64,000 bases of DNA from Vibrio mangrovi (GCF_024346955.1 NZ_AP024884.1:248001-312000); one strand, 5' to 3'. Counted from the first letter of the stretch, positions 45,927 through 55,410 are shown. Program-made: numbers and translations. Notes: generated from the letters alone by a model not told the origin.

Positions 45927-46454
45927 ATGTGGGATAACGTGAAGTCATTAATTGCCACGGCTGCACCGTTGATCGGCGGATTGCTGGGCGGCCCGGCGGG
46001 AAGCGGTGTCGGGGCTTTGATCGCCGATAAACTGGGCGTTGAACCGACTCCGGAAAGTATTGAAGCAGCACTGAAATCGGATCCGGATGCGCTCTTGAAA
46101 ATCACCCAGATGGAAAGTGATGAGCGGGTCGCACTGAGAAAACTCAAACTCAAAGAGACGGCCCTGCTTCTCGATTATGAACAAGCCAAAATGGCGGATA
46201 CGCAGGATGCCCGGCGACAACACCGGGATCACTGGATGCCATGGGTGCTGACCCTGATTTTAGCACTGATGGTCAGTGGATTGTTTGCGGCGCTGTTCTT
46301 TGGTCAGCCTCCACAAGCCTATGCTCAGGTACTGATCATGATTGCCGGGACAGTTCTGGGCGCGTTCGGAACCGGTGTTGCTTTCTGGTTGGGAAGCAGT
46401 CAGGGAAGCGTTGTGAAAAATAAGCAGTTGAGCGGGAGCCTGAATGGGAAATGA
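45927..46454 (+). CDS. Holin of the 3TM (GTA-holin) type
   Basis: 175 residues: a glycine-rich hydrophobic start (APLIGGLLGGPAGSGVGALI), a charged helix and two C-terminal membrane helices (WVLTLILALMVSGLFAALFF, IMIAGTVLGAFGTGVAFWLG). This matches the 3TM holin family. It would open the membrane so lysozyme can reach the wall and release particles. Confidence 0.8.
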   Translation: MWDNVKSLIATAAPLIGGLLGGPAGSGVGALIADKLGVEPTPESIEAALKSDPDALLKITQMESDERVALRKLKLKETALLLDYEQAKMADTQDARRQHRDHWMPWVLTLILALMVSGLFAALFFGQPPQAYAQVLIMIAGTVLGAFGTGVAFWLGSSQGSVVKNKQLSGSLNGK

Positions 46455-46755
46455 GTCCAGTATGCAGGGGATCTCCCAGAGAGAATTTACTGCCTTTCGG
46501 GATGAGATGCGTGAGTGTATGCAGCAGCAAACAGAGCTGATGCGGCAGATGGTTGAGCTGCAAATCAAGCATAACAATTTAGAGTCTCAGTTTCGTCGTC
46601 ATGACAAAGAAATTGAAGCATTGGAAAGCCGGGTTTTACCTTTGGAGCAAAAGCAGGGCGGGACAGATGTGAAGACGCAGTACCACAGTAAAGTTGTCTG
46701 GTTGCTGCTCTCTTTTCTGGCTGCGCTGGCCGGATATGCGATTCGGAACGGGTAA
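46444..46755 (+). CDS. Coiled-coil protein with C-terminal membrane anchor, XhlA-like
   Basis: 103 residues: a long coiled coil (about 10-65) and one C-terminal helix (VVWLLLSFLAALAGYAI). This resembles XhlA-type lysis accessory proteins. It overlaps the holin gene by 11 bases. Confidence 0.65.
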   Translation: MGNESSMQGISQREFTAFRDEMRECMQQQTELMRQMVELQIKHNNLESQFRRHDKEIEALESRVLPLEQKQGGTDVKTQYHSKVVWLLLSFLAALAGYAIRNG

Positions 46756-46815
46756 TACGCAAATGAGCTTTCTGATACCGAACCAGAAATCCATTCCGAC
46801 AGGTAAGGAGTCACT

Positions 46816-47346
46816 GTGCGTGATTTGAATGAAATTCTCGATGATGTTGTCCGGCAGTTCCGGCTGCAATATCCACAAAGAGTCGTAACCCGGAACTGGC
46901 AGGACAGAAGTGCTTATGCCGATCATGAACTGGCGCCGGGAATTTTAACCTTGGTGTATACCGGTGAGCGGCCGGTCGGAAACGTATATGCGACGGAAAT
47001 TTATCTGCGGGCTATCGGGCGATTGTACTGTGGTGCTCAGGCCAGCGGTATTGATGTTGAAAGACAGGAACTGGAATTTTTAAAGCAGTGGCGGGATTTC
47101 TGTTCCTCAGCCGCTGTTGGCAACATTACGATCCAAAGTGTGGCGACTTCACAGCAAAAGGAAACGCCGGATGGCTGGTTCACCTGTGAATGTATTGCTG
47201 GCCAGTATGATCTGGGTAGTGACTTAGACTGGCTTCCCGAAGGTCCGGCAAATATGCCGGATAAGATTTTTGCCAGCCAGAAGCCGGATATTGGTCAGGA
47301 TCACCGGGATGATTATTTCCCTGTTTCGGAGAATGAAAATGAGTGA
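46816..47346 (+). CDS. Putative tail terminator (gp37-like)
   Basis: 176 residues from a GTG with AAGGAG upstream. Pattern and position directly before gpV suggest a tail-completion or terminator protein like those of Mu-type and P2-type tails, but the match is weak. It overlaps gpV by eight bases. Confidence 0.45.
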   Translation: MRDLNEILDDVVRQFRLQYPQRVVTRNWQDRSAYADHELAPGILTLVYTGERPVGNVYATEIYLRAIGRLYCGAQASGIDVERQELEFLKQWRDFCSSAAVGNITIQSVATSQQKETPDGWFTCECIAGQYDLGSDLDWLPEGPANMPDKIFASQKPDIGQDHRDDYFPVSENENE

Positions 47347-47917
47347 GTTTACCCAGGCACAACTGGTACGTCTGATTTCAGACATGATTCAGGTCGGTGT
47401 CATTATTGAAGTTCAGGCTAAGCCTTTGCGCTATAAGGTTCGTTTCACACCGGATTTGTACACAGACTGGATTCCTGCCAATGTCGGTCATGCCGGGCAG
47501 GTCAAAGACTGGCAGCCATTACAGGAAGGCGAACAAGTGATGGTTTTGAAACAGTTTAATACTCAAAGCGGAGTCATTATCGCTAGTCTGAATCAGACAT
47601 CTTTTGACCAGCCTAAAGAGGATCTGAACCGGTTTTACCGGGAATTCCCGGACGGCACCTGGCTGGAGTACGACATGGAAAGCCATCTGCTTTCCGGCAA
47701 AATTACCGGCAAGGTCAACCTCGAAGTTGATCAGCAATTTCGGGTTCAGGCGCCGAAGATTGTGTTGGTCGGAGATATTGAGCATGACGGCAGTCAGAAA
47801 AGTACCGGTGATATTGCCGACGGCGTCCGTTCGATGGCTGCCGACCGGAGTATTTATAATACGCATACTCATACCCATGGTGTTCCGATGACGACATCAA
47901 CAACGCAGAGGCAGTAG
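47339..47917 (+). CDS. Baseplate assembly protein V (spike)
   Basis: 192 residues of the P2 gpV family: an N-terminal OB-fold and a C-terminal beta-helix ending in HTHTHTHG, the iron-binding tip of the membrane-piercing spike. The ATG at 47339 follows CGGAG. Confidence 0.9.
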   Translation: MSEFTQAQLVRLISDMIQVGVIIEVQAKPLRYKVRFTPDLYTDWIPANVGHAGQVKDWQPLQEGEQVMVLKQFNTQSGVIIASLNQTSFDQPKEDLNRFYREFPDGTWLEYDMESHLLSGKITGKVNLEVDQQFRVQAPKIVLVGDIEHDGSQKSTGDIADGVRSMAADRSIYNTHTHTHGVPMTTSTTQRQ

Positions 47918-47919
47918 AT

Positions 47920-48267
47920 ATGGCCTTTGGTATTAACGAAAAAACAGGGCAACTGATCTCTGGTGTTGCTGAGTTAAAGCAACGTCTGCAACGATGTATG
48001 CGGACTCGGCGGGTAACAGTGCCGCTGGCCCGTGATTATGGTTCGAACCTGCCTTACCGGATTGATGCGAAGATTGCACCTGAGCTGGAGATTGATATCT
48101 ACGCAGATGTAGCAGACATGATTGCTCACCCTCCCAACGGTTTTACCGATGAGATACAACTGGTTTCAGCCTGGTTAGAAAGGGGAGAGAACGAGATGAC
48201 CTTATCGGTTGAAGTCAAATTGTTATTTGATGGCAGCATTGAAGAAATTTCGGGGTTAAGCCTGTGA
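47920..48267 (+). CDS. Baseplate wedge protein W (GPW/gp25)
   Basis: 115 residues of the gp25 family, with the typical LARDYGSNLPYRID and a lysozyme-like fold. It starts the sheath at the baseplate. GTGA overlap with gpJ. Confidence 0.88.
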   Translation: MAFGINEKTGQLISGVAELKQRLQRCMRTRRVTVPLARDYGSNLPYRIDAKIAPELEIDIYADVADMIAHPPNGFTDEIQLVSAWLERGENEMTLSVEVKLLFDGSIEEISGLSL

Positions 48268-49124
48268 GCCAGATTGATTTATCTCAGTTACCGCCGCCGG
48301 AAATTGTTCAGCAACTGGACGCGGTATCTGTCAGAACCAGAATGCTAAACCGGTTCGCGGAACTCCAGCATGTTGATCCCCCGAAAGCTGGAGATCCGCT
48401 CTATTTCGCGTTTTCGTCTATGGCGGAAGCGATTACCCGGGCTCGTCAGGAGTTCCAGGATATCTCTCTGGAAAATATGGTGGCATTTGCTACCGGCAGT
48501 AATCTGCAACAGCTCGGTGCGCTCAGGCCGGTGGAACGGTTTGAGCAGGAAAGTGATGAACAGTACCGGCGCCGAATTCAGATGGCTCCGGAAGGGTTTT
48601 CGACTGCCGGAGCAGAAGGTGCTTATATTTTCCATGCTCTGAATGCTGATGAAGATGTCCTGGATGCCAGCGTTGATAGTCCGGAAGAAATGATTGTCAA
48701 TCAGTATATTCTGAGCCGGGAAGGCGACGGTTCAGCATCAGAGCAGCTATGTCAGACGGTTTATGACTATGTCAGCCAGACAATGAAGCGTCCTCTGAGT
48801 GATAAATATTCCGTTTATCCTGCGGAGATTATTTCCTACAGAATTGAAGCCGAGCTGGAGCTGTCTTCCGGCCCCGGAGAAGAACAAATACTGGCTGAAG
48901 CCAGAAGACGTCTGGAACAGTTAATCAAAGAAACCCATGTTCTGGGCGGAATGGTCTCTCTGTCTGCTATTACCGGAGCGATTCATATCAAAGAAATCGG
49001 TGGGGCAGCCACCTCTCAGCCAGTCATTGATGTTGACCTGATCGAGCCGAAGTCCAGAATACACTGTAATCGCTCTCAGGCTCCGTACTGTCGTGAGATT
49101 ATTGTGCGTAGAAAGGCGGATTGA
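48264..49124 (+). CDS. Baseplate wedge protein J
   Basis: 286 residues of the gpJ family (LQQLGALRPVERFEQESDEQYRRRI, EEQILAEARRRLEQLI). GTG start overlapping the W stop. Forms the wedge with I and W. Confidence 0.92.
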   Translation: MSQIDLSQLPPPEIVQQLDAVSVRTRMLNRFAELQHVDPPKAGDPLYFAFSSMAEAITRARQEFQDISLENMVAFATGSNLQQLGALRPVERFEQESDEQYRRRIQMAPEGFSTAGAEGAYIFHALNADEDVLDASVDSPEEMIVNQYILSREGDGSASEQLCQTVYDYVSQTMKRPLSDKYSVYPAEIISYRIEAELELSSGPGEEQILAEARRRLEQLIKETHVLGGMVSLSAITGAIHIKEIGGAATSQPVIDVDLIEPKSRIHCNRSQAPYCREIIVRRKAD

Positions 49125-49125
49125 T

Positions 49126-49872
49126 ATGACATTTCACAGTCAGTTACCACCCTCTGCCGGTGATCTAGAACGGATTCTTGAACAGATCTTCTGGGAAGAA
49201 CTTCAGCAAATTGAGCGGGATATCCGAAATTTTCTCAACCCCCGGAAGTGTCGTGCTGACTTGTTGCCATACCTGGCCTGGGAACTCAGTGTTGATGACT
49301 GGGATGATGACTGGGACGACTCGATTAAACGTGATCTGTGTGAAAAAGCACTGACCGTTCATATGTATAAAGGAACACGTGGTGGTGTTGAAGCTGCGCT
49401 GGCAGCGCTTGGTGTGACGACCGAGCTGAACGAATGGTTTGAAACTTCACCACCGCTGAAACCCGGCCGGTTTGCCGTAACTGCCTGGGTGAATAAAAAC
49501 TTAGCGCCGGGTAAGTCAGAATTCTTATCCGACACCATGTATCAGCGTATTCGCTCGGCGATTGATAACACCAAGAATGTTCGTAGCCACTATGACATGA
49601 AAGTCGGGGCAAAACTGGGTCCGAACACGCTGACCGTGGGAAGCGCAATCACTAACCCAACCGCAATGGTCCGCTGCGATTCTTCAGCGGTACAAGAACC
49701 TCTGGTTACCGGGACACACATTGGTACGGCGATGGCTGGCAACGGTGTCAGCCTGACGCGTCATACAGCGAACGCCGTTGTAGATTCACAGCTTCAGCCA
49801 GCCACAGTATTTGTGGCAGGAGTGACTCAGAGTTGGGCTGTATTAAGAGTAAAAATGGAGGCAGCAGCGTGA
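49126..49872 (+). CDS. Tail protein I
   Basis: 248 residues; the gpI region includes LLPYLAWELSVDDWDDDWDD and YKGTRGGVEAAL. The C-terminal part is longer than P2 gpI and Thr/Val-rich. ATG 49126 follows AAAGGCGG. It contacts the fibres in P2. Confidence 0.9.
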   Translation: MTFHSQLPPSAGDLERILEQIFWEELQQIERDIRNFLNPRKCRADLLPYLAWELSVDDWDDDWDDSIKRDLCEKALTVHMYKGTRGGVEAALAALGVTTELNEWFETSPPLKPGRFAVTAWVNKNLAPGKSEFLSDTMYQRIRSAIDNTKNVRSHYDMKVGAKLGPNTLTVGSAITNPTAMVRCDSSAVQEPLVTGTHIGTAMAGNGVSLTRHTANAVVDSQLQPATVFVAGVTQSWAVLRVKMEAAA

Positions 49873-50402
49873 GTGAAACCGTTGCATTAGTACCTGTAAT
49901 CACCAATAAAGGCCTGGCGGCAGTTTTTAACAAAGGCAATGACGGCCTGTCCGCCCGGATTACACATATTGCGTTAGGTGATCACGGACGAGTACCGCAG
50001 AAAACTGAACTGGGTTTGGTGAATGAGCGTATGCGTATTGCCGTTGCAGACGGTCAGCGTATCGGAGAACACCAGATTCATGTCACCGCACTTGCAGATG
50101 GTGGCAGTGAATTCTGGGTTCGGGAAGTCGGCTTCATTCTGGAAGACGGGACAACACTGGCGATTTGGTCGGATACCAATCCACTGGCCTATCACTCAGC
50201 AAACGTACCGTTGTTGCTTGCTTTTGATCTGGCCCTGGATGCACTACCGGCAGAGTCAGTCACCATCGAAAGCACGGGTGCAAACCTGAGTCTGGCTGCA
50301 TGGGGCGAACAGTATATAACCAATGCCACTGCGTCAATTAACAATATGTCACGTCATCTGAAGTTGATGTTGCGGGTGATGGAACTGGAGAAAAACAAAT
50401 AG
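49869..50402 (+). CDS. Short fibre collar protein (gpH N-terminal domain only)
   Basis: 177 residues from a GTG that overlaps the gpI stop (GTGA); GGAGG upstream. The pattern VPVITNKGLAAVFNKGNDGL...ITHIALGD is the N-terminal tail-collar fibre domain. In P2 this continues into a long shaft and receptor tip; here it stops, so it may be only the baseplate adaptor for the fibres encoded next. Confidence 0.8.
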   Translation: MSETVALVPVITNKGLAAVFNKGNDGLSARITHIALGDHGRVPQKTELGLVNERMRIAVADGQRIGEHQIHVTALADGGSEFWVREVGFILEDGTTLAIWSDTNPLAYHSANVPLLLAFDLALDALPAESVTIESTGANLSLAAWGEQYITNATASINNMSRHLKLMLRVMELEKNK

Positions 50403-50451
50403 ATCAGCGTCGCGTTGATCTGTCAATCAACGATAACACCCAGGGGGAAAC

Positions 50452-51177
50452 ATGGGGATCGAACAAGCCGTATCGGAACTGGTTGTAGCCAGTAACACGT
50501 TAACACAAATTGTCGAAGACAAAATCGGAGACATTGACCAGAAAGTACTGAGCGCCCAGCGCTCAGTCGAACACTTCATTGCCGATGCCAAACTCGGCTA
50601 TCCGTATTTCAATCTGTTTAATAATGCAACACTGGGACGTCTGGAGGCCGATGGCACAACACCTTCCGGATTCTATATCTGGACACAAGGGATAAGTGTT
50701 CAGTTGGAGGTGATGCAGGAGACGGATTCATCCTGGTGGGAACTGCCGGGGCTGTTTGTCCGGGCTACGATTAAGTGGAGTACTCCAACCGGGAAAAAGT
50801 ATGGTTCATTATGGGCCAAAGGGCAGGGACATAAGGCCTCAAACTCACCTTATTACATCAAAACCACCCGGGGTTTTGACTATCGTATTGTCAAGAATGA
50901 TGGTGCTGAACGTTTCCAAATCGGTTGGGAAACCGGGAAACGCCTTCTCGATTTATCTGCAACCGAGTGGACAACCGCTGCACCATTAACCTATCAAAGT
51001 ACCCAAAGCGAAGCGATTTGCTCATTTTATATTCCCGATGACCAACCGGCGGGGGAATTTGTTGTTGATCTGCGCAATATCTTCGTCAATCTGGGGGATT
51101 CGGATCGCTGGACTCTCGGTCTCAATGAGATCACATCATTCCCATATGCTACGTTAGCTGACATCAATAAAGGATAA
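50452..51177 (+). CDS. Fibre 1, receptor-binding protein
   Basis: 241 residues. Residues 1-50 are the shared coiled coil (MGIEQAVSELVVASNTLTQI, IGDIDQKV). The rest has a beta-rich binding domain starting FNLFNNATLG, similar in opening to fibre 5. No enzymatic motif is seen. First of five fibre cassettes. Confidence 0.75.
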   Translation: MGIEQAVSELVVASNTLTQIVEDKIGDIDQKVLSAQRSVEHFIADAKLGYPYFNLFNNATLGRLEADGTTPSGFYIWTQGISVQLEVMQETDSSWWELPGLFVRATIKWSTPTGKKYGSLWAKGQGHKASNSPYYIKTTRGFDYRIVKNDGAERFQIGWETGKRLLDLSATEWTTAAPLTYQSTQSEAICSFYIPDDQPAGEFVVDLRNIFVNLGDSDRWTLGLNEITSFPYATLADINKG

Positions 51178-51188
51178 GGAGCGAGATC

Positions 51189-51503
51189 ATGGAAGCTGTA
51201 TTTATCGAAAAAAAATCAGGCACACTATTCCACGCCAGTTCAGGAACGGAGCAGGAACTGGACATGTTCCGATCTTCCTTTCTGTCGGATGACTTCCGGC
51301 AAACCTATGGAGAGCCTGATGTTGATTTCACCGACACTTATCGGGTGAAAAGAATGAATGCGTTAAGAAAAAGCGCCTATCAGGCGGAATCGGATCCGCT
51401 GTATATGGAATGGCAGTACGACCAGACGGAGACAAAAGCGCAGATTTGGCGTGATAAAGTCACAGAGATTAAAACGCGCTATCCGTTGCCTGAATCAAAG
51501 TAA
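51189..51503 (+). CDS. Fibre 1 partner, small assembly protein
   Basis: 104 residues, mostly helical and charged. It sits where cassettes 2 to 4 have a Phage_tail_APC-type chaperone, and it may serve fibre 1, but it lacks the RDxLLxxTDWTQ core. Confidence 0.55.
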   Translation: MEAVFIEKKSGTLFHASSGTEQELDMFRSSFLSDDFRQTYGEPDVDFTDTYRVKRMNALRKSAYQAESDPLYMEWQYDQTETKAQIWRDKVTEIKTRYPLPESK

Positions 51504-51518
51504 ATCTGAATAGTTTCG

Positions 51519-51534
51519 AAGCCGCTGAAGGTGA
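51519..51534 (+). repeat. Cassette-boundary repeat copy 1
   Basis: AAGCCGCTGAAGGTGA, between the fibre 1 cassette and fibre 2. Confidence 0.85.
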
Positions 51535-51643
51535 TTTTCTGATAGTCATGAGATTTGCCGGACACAAATCTCTGCCACATGGCTGTCGATACAACAGATC
51601 AGACAGAAATCGTCTGATTGTTCACCATCAAGTGAGGCTAAGA

Positions 51644-52444
51644 ATGTCTTTAGAGCAGAAAGTAAGCGAACTTGTGTCATCATCGGATCGTTTAACTCAG
51701 GTCACACAGGACAGTGTGGGCCGGTATCAACAGATGATTGACCAGAATATCAGTCAAATTCCCCGAAAAATCGTCGATGCTATGAGCATCTCTTTGTATG
51801 TTGATGGCAAAAATGGCCATGATGAAAACGATGGCTCTCAGGCCCATCCGTTGAAGTCACTTTTCGCCGCGATACGATATGATGTGCCGTACCATGCATT
51901 TATCCGTATTTACCTGTTATCCGATATCGCTCTGGATCGTGATATCGGTTTTGCCGGCCGCCATATCCAGCTGTTTTTAAATAACCACACATTAAAATTT
52001 CCGGCGAGAAGTATCACGGATGCAGCAGGAACGGTTGTCGGTTCGGCTATCTATAAAATTCTGGGAGCCCGTGATACTTCACTGTTTATTCAGCAGGGGA
52101 CGCTGGAAACCAGTGACTGTATCTCTTCCGGAAAGGGCGATCAGTGGTTCTTCCGCGTTCATCAGACCATGGTTCAGATGGGTGGCATCGATTATGACAA
52201 CGGTATTTTCCCGGTGTCATTTAACCGCCTAAACATCAAGCTGGGGAAATATGTCACAGGGCTTTGCGCCGGAAGCGCCGGCCGGAACTCGTATCCCGGT
52301 GAAGGGGTTGTTGTTGCCTGCCAGTATTTAACGACAGCTGATGTAACCGCGGACGGGGCTGTGCTGTATGGCAAAGGTGTCCATTTCCGCAACAACACGT
52401 TATACGATTATTCAGGTCATCAGGTTCAGGTGGTAAGCGCATGA
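51644..52444 (+). CDS. Fibre 2, receptor-binding protein with beta-helix
   Basis: 266 residues from ATG 51644 (GAGG upstream). The shared N-terminus MSLEQKVSELVSSSDRLTQ is followed by SLYVDGKNGHDENDGSQAHP, the opening of a pectate-lyase-like right-handed beta-helix, as in fibre 3. It may bind or trim a surface sugar. Confidence 0.78.
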   Translation: MSLEQKVSELVSSSDRLTQVTQDSVGRYQQMIDQNISQIPRKIVDAMSISLYVDGKNGHDENDGSQAHPLKSLFAAIRYDVPYHAFIRIYLLSDIALDRDIGFAGRHIQLFLNNHTLKFPARSITDAAGTVVGSAIYKILGARDTSLFIQQGTLETSDCISSGKGDQWFFRVHQTMVQMGGIDYDNGIFPVSFNRLNIKLGKYVTGLCAGSAGRNSYPGEGVVVACQYLTTADVTADGAVLYGKGVHFRNNTLYDYSGHQVQVVSA

Positions 52445-52770
52445 AAATCATTCACGATCATCTCTATCAAGGGATTCATTTCCTGGCTTTTCCTGTTTCC
52501 AATACTGATCAGGACGGTCATACCATTAACCCGGATTTATCTGCGGAATTTTTACAGGCGGCTTATCAGGATGAGCGCTGGAGTGAAATTCGTCGCCGGC
52601 GCGATCTTCTGATTGCGAGGACTGACTGGACGCAGACGATTGATTCACCAGTGACAGATGAGAAACAAAAGGCATTTTCAGCTTATCGTCAGATATTGCG
52701 CGATATTCCGCAAACCTATTCGGATCCCGATGAAGTCGTCTGGCCGGAGCAACCGGAAACTCATCACTGA
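52441..52770 (+). CDS. Fibre 2 chaperone (Phage_tail_APC family)
   Basis: 109 residues with the family core RRDLLIARTDWTQ, YRQILRDIPQ and DEVVWPEQPE. Overlaps fibre 2 by ATGA. It helps the fibre trimerise. Confidence 0.85.
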   Translation: MKIIHDHLYQGIHFLAFPVSNTDQDGHTINPDLSAEFLQAAYQDERWSEIRRRRDLLIARTDWTQTIDSPVTDEKQKAFSAYRQILRDIPQTYSDPDEVVWPEQPETHH

Positions 52771-52804
52771 AACGAGCAATCATTACAGAATAGTCAGACA
52801 TACA

Positions 52805-52820
52805 AAGCCGCTGAAGGTAA
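52805..52820 (+). repeat. Cassette-boundary repeat copy 2
   Basis: AAGCCGCTGAAGGTAA, one base from copy 1, 74 bases upstream of fibre 3. Confidence 0.85.
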
Positions 52821-52893
52821 ATGAGACACAGGAAACTGATGCTGGCGAAAGCAACCGTTTACTGTGACAACATGAACCACAGGAGCTGAAAGT

Positions 52894-53760
52894 ATGAGCT
52901 TAGAGCAAAAAGTGGCGGCACTGGTTGAGGCGTCGGATACACTGACCTCGACGGTGAATCGCAAAATAACGGAAATTGATCAGAAAGTAGAATCGGCAAC
53001 CACGGCTATCCCTGAGGCCATTCGGGAAAATATACACCGGGTTGTTTATGTCGATGCCTTGTCGGGAAAAGACAGCAATGATGGCCTGACCGGTGCGACT
53101 CCGGTGAAAACTTTAAATCAGGCGATCGAACTGGTTCCGAATGGCGCTTCGGGAGAAATCCTGCTACGCCCGAATCAAACTTTTGAAGTTTATCGTCATG
53201 GTGTCTCTGCATCAGAGAAGAACTTAGTCATTGGATCCTGGGGCGCACCTTCGGAAGACAGTCGACCGGTTATCAGAGCAATGCCGACAACATTTAACAG
53301 TGATACCGAGGTGAGTAGTATTTTCGAAGCATCTTCCCGGATGAACATCAAATTCAGGCAGGTGGAAATTCAGACGGGTATTGTTTCGGATCATGAACAC
53401 TATCATGTTTATGGCGGTTCGATTGGCAATCAGATTAATAGTAACTATGGTGGTTTCTTTTCCCGGGGTGAAGGAGATAACGAATTGGCTCATTTTGAGG
53501 TGCAGTTTATCCGTTGCACGATACGTCAGCAGGATTTCTGCCTGTTTACTTTCAACTATGGCCACTTGTTGTTATCAATGAGCCTTTGCAAGGTGATTAA
53601 TGAAGGGCAAAACTCAGCTTTGTGCGATAAAGACGTCCCGAAGGTGATTGACCTGAACAGTACGACTTTTGAGGGTTTTCCGGAAGGCGCCTCCCTGAAC
53701 AGTATGTTCAAACTGACCACGAATAATCACATCATCAGAGAAAACACTGCGCTTGCATGA
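52894..53760 (+). CDS. Fibre 3, receptor-binding protein with beta-helix
   Basis: 288 residues. Shared N-terminus MSLEQKVAALVEASDTLTST and EIDQKV, then VVYVDALSGKDSNDGLTGAT, again a right-handed beta-helix opening. The C-terminal part differs completely from fibre 2. GGAG precedes the ATG. Confidence 0.78.
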   Translation: MSLEQKVAALVEASDTLTSTVNRKITEIDQKVESATTAIPEAIRENIHRVVYVDALSGKDSNDGLTGATPVKTLNQAIELVPNGASGEILLRPNQTFEVYRHGVSASEKNLVIGSWGAPSEDSRPVIRAMPTTFNSDTEVSSIFEASSRMNIKFRQVEIQTGIVSDHEHYHVYGGSIGNQINSNYGGFFSRGEGDNELAHFEVQFIRCTIRQQDFCLFTFNYGHLLLSMSLCKVINEGQNSALCDKDVPKVIDLNSTTFEGFPEGASLNSMFKLTTNNHIIRENTALA

Positions 53761-53763
53761 GAT

Positions 53764-53777
53764 AAGGCGGCTGAACC
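53764..53777 (+). repeat. Cassette-boundary repeat copy 3 (degenerate)
   Basis: AAGGCGGCTGAACC, a decayed version that keeps the GCTGAA core, between fibre 3 and its chaperone rather than after the chaperone. Confidence 0.45.
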
Positions 53778-53831
53778 AAAAATATTGACTGGATGTCAAT
53801 GAATGGATCTATCACAACCAAAGAGGCACCT

Positions 53832-54146
53832 ATGGCACAAGTTATGATTGGCGGACGTTTATATGTAAATCCTTCCGCAGAACAGCTTCTCGCAGATGGA
53901 ATCTCCCTTGAACGGGTTAATGAGATTTCAAAGGGTTTTAAATGGGATGAAGTTCGTCTTCATCGGGATCAACTCATCAGTAATACGGACTGGACACAAA
54001 TTCCGGACGCACCATTATCCGAATCGCAACAAACAGCATTTGCTGCTTACCGTCAGGCACTGCGGGATATTCCGCAGAATTATACTGACCCGGATACAGT
54101 TGTCTGGCCACAAAAACCGGAGGATGAAGTACCGGCCCAGGCATAA
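53832..54146 (+). CDS. Fibre 3 chaperone (Phage_tail_APC family)
   Basis: 104 residues from ATG 53832 (GAGG upstream). Core HRDQLISNTDWTQIPDAPLS and YRQALRDIPQNYTDP, close to the chaperone of cassette 4. Confidence 0.85.
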   Translation: MAQVMIGGRLYVNPSAEQLLADGISLERVNEISKGFKWDEVRLHRDQLISNTDWTQIPDAPLSESQQTAFAAYRQALRDIPQNYTDPDTVVWPQKPEDEVPAQA

Positions 54147-54159
54147 ATTCACAATTCAG

Positions 54160-54175
54160 AAGCCGCCGAAGGTGA
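54160..54175 (+). repeat. Cassette-boundary repeat copy 4
   Basis: AAGCCGCCGAAGGTGA, one base from copy 1, 38 bases before fibre 4. Confidence 0.85.
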
Positions 54176-54212
54176 AATGACGATAACCAAGACAAAACAC
54201 ATAAGGTGGAAT

Positions 54213-55022
54213 ATGAGTGTTGAACAGAAAGTCACCGAACTGGTGACGGTCACCAATCATCTGACCCAGGTTGTTGACAATAAAGTTGCAGAAATTGATC
54301 AACGGGTAACGGAAGCCAAAGATAGCTTTGAGCAGCAGATGACCGAAGCGAAAGACAGCTTCGAACAGTGGCGGGCATCTGCCAGAGCCATTAACCTTGA
54401 CGGAGAACCCCGTTATAACACTGTCATTGATTTGACCGGGCTTAGTACCGATTACTATTTTCCGGTCTGGTGGCGTATGCCGACCAATAATAATGGGGTC
54501 AGTCGCCTGCAAATTGTCAGACATTACTCGACTGACAGCGAGAAAGATCCATTCAAAAACCATGATCCTCATGTGGCGGCCCTATTTACCGAGTTTGAAG
54601 GTAATGCATGTCCATGGGATGGTGATGCAAACTTTTTGACTATTAAACGAATTCATCAGCGATACCGGCCGACGATTCGTCAGATTCAGTTCGGAATGCG
54701 TTGTATTGCCCGCCCTATCGATGGCAGTAAGCCACTGTATAACAACTATACCAATGGGCAGAACGTGTATCATTCCATTCATAGTGGTTGCTATCTGCGT
54801 GGCGGAATGACCTATAACGTTCTGAAAAACTTTGTCGGCAGTTTGTGGTATAGCCGTGAACTGGGAGAAGTCTCTGCAGGAAGTGCCAGATCGGATACTT
54901 TTGAAATCCAGTGGAATGTCAAAGCTTATCAGAAAGATGATGCATTTCTCGGCAGTGACTATGGCAGTTCAAATCTGGCTTATAGCGCTGATTATGACCG
55001 TCGTTATGCACCGAAAGCGTGA
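54213..55022 (+). CDS. Fibre 4, receptor-binding protein
   Basis: 269 residues from ATG 54213 (AAGGTGG upstream). Shared N-terminus MSVEQKVTELVTVTNHLTQV and EIDQRV, then two tandem copies of TEAKDSFEQ that lengthen the coiled coil, then a unique beta-rich domain (YYFPVWWRMP). Fold of the tip unknown. Confidence 0.75.
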   Translation: MSVEQKVTELVTVTNHLTQVVDNKVAEIDQRVTEAKDSFEQQMTEAKDSFEQWRASARAINLDGEPRYNTVIDLTGLSTDYYFPVWWRMPTNNNGVSRLQIVRHYSTDSEKDPFKNHDPHVAALFTEFEGNACPWDGDANFLTIKRIHQRYRPTIRQIQFGMRCIARPIDGSKPLYNNYTNGQNVYHSIHSGCYLRGGMTYNVLKNFVGSLWYSRELGEVSAGSARSDTFEIQWNVKAYQKDDAFLGSDYGSSNLAYSADYDRRYAPKA

Positions 55023-55029
55023 GGTAAAT

Positions 55030-55380
55030 ATGGACACTATCTATCAGATTAACCAACTGGTTTCTAAAACCGGTGAAACTTTATATAACGTTCCGGCGGA
55101 GCCTTATATTTTATATGAAATGGGTTTTGGCGAAGATGAAGCCGCCCAGTTATGCCACGATGCGATACATGTCGCTAAATGGGAACAGGTCCGGGTAAAA
55201 CGCGATACTCTGATTACCCGCAGCGACTGGACCCAGATGCCGGATGTTTCGCTGACCGATGAACAGAAGCAGGCATTTGTTGCCTACCGGCAGACACTGC
55301 GTGACATCCCACAGAACTACACCGACCCGGATGATGTCATCTGGCCGGAACTGCCGGTGACTGAATCCTCCCTCGCGTAA
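55030..55380 (+). CDS. Fibre 4 chaperone (Phage_tail_APC family)
   Basis: 116 residues from ATG 55030, seven bases after fibre 4. Core KRDTLITRSDWTQMPD and YRQTLRDIPQNYTDPD. Confidence 0.85.
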   Translation: MDTIYQINQLVSKTGETLYNVPAEPYILYEMGFGEDEAAQLCHDAIHVAKWEQVRVKRDTLITRSDWTQMPDVSLTDEQKQAFVAYRQTLRDIPQNYTDPDDVIWPELPVTESSLA

Positions 55381-55394
55381 GCTGAAATCCCCCG

Positions 55395-55410
55395 AAGCCG
55401 CTGAAGGCGG
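55395..55410 (+). repeat. Cassette-boundary repeat copy 5
   Basis: AAGCCGCTGAAGGCGG. A 189-base non-coding stretch follows, the longest gap between cassettes. Confidence 0.8.
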
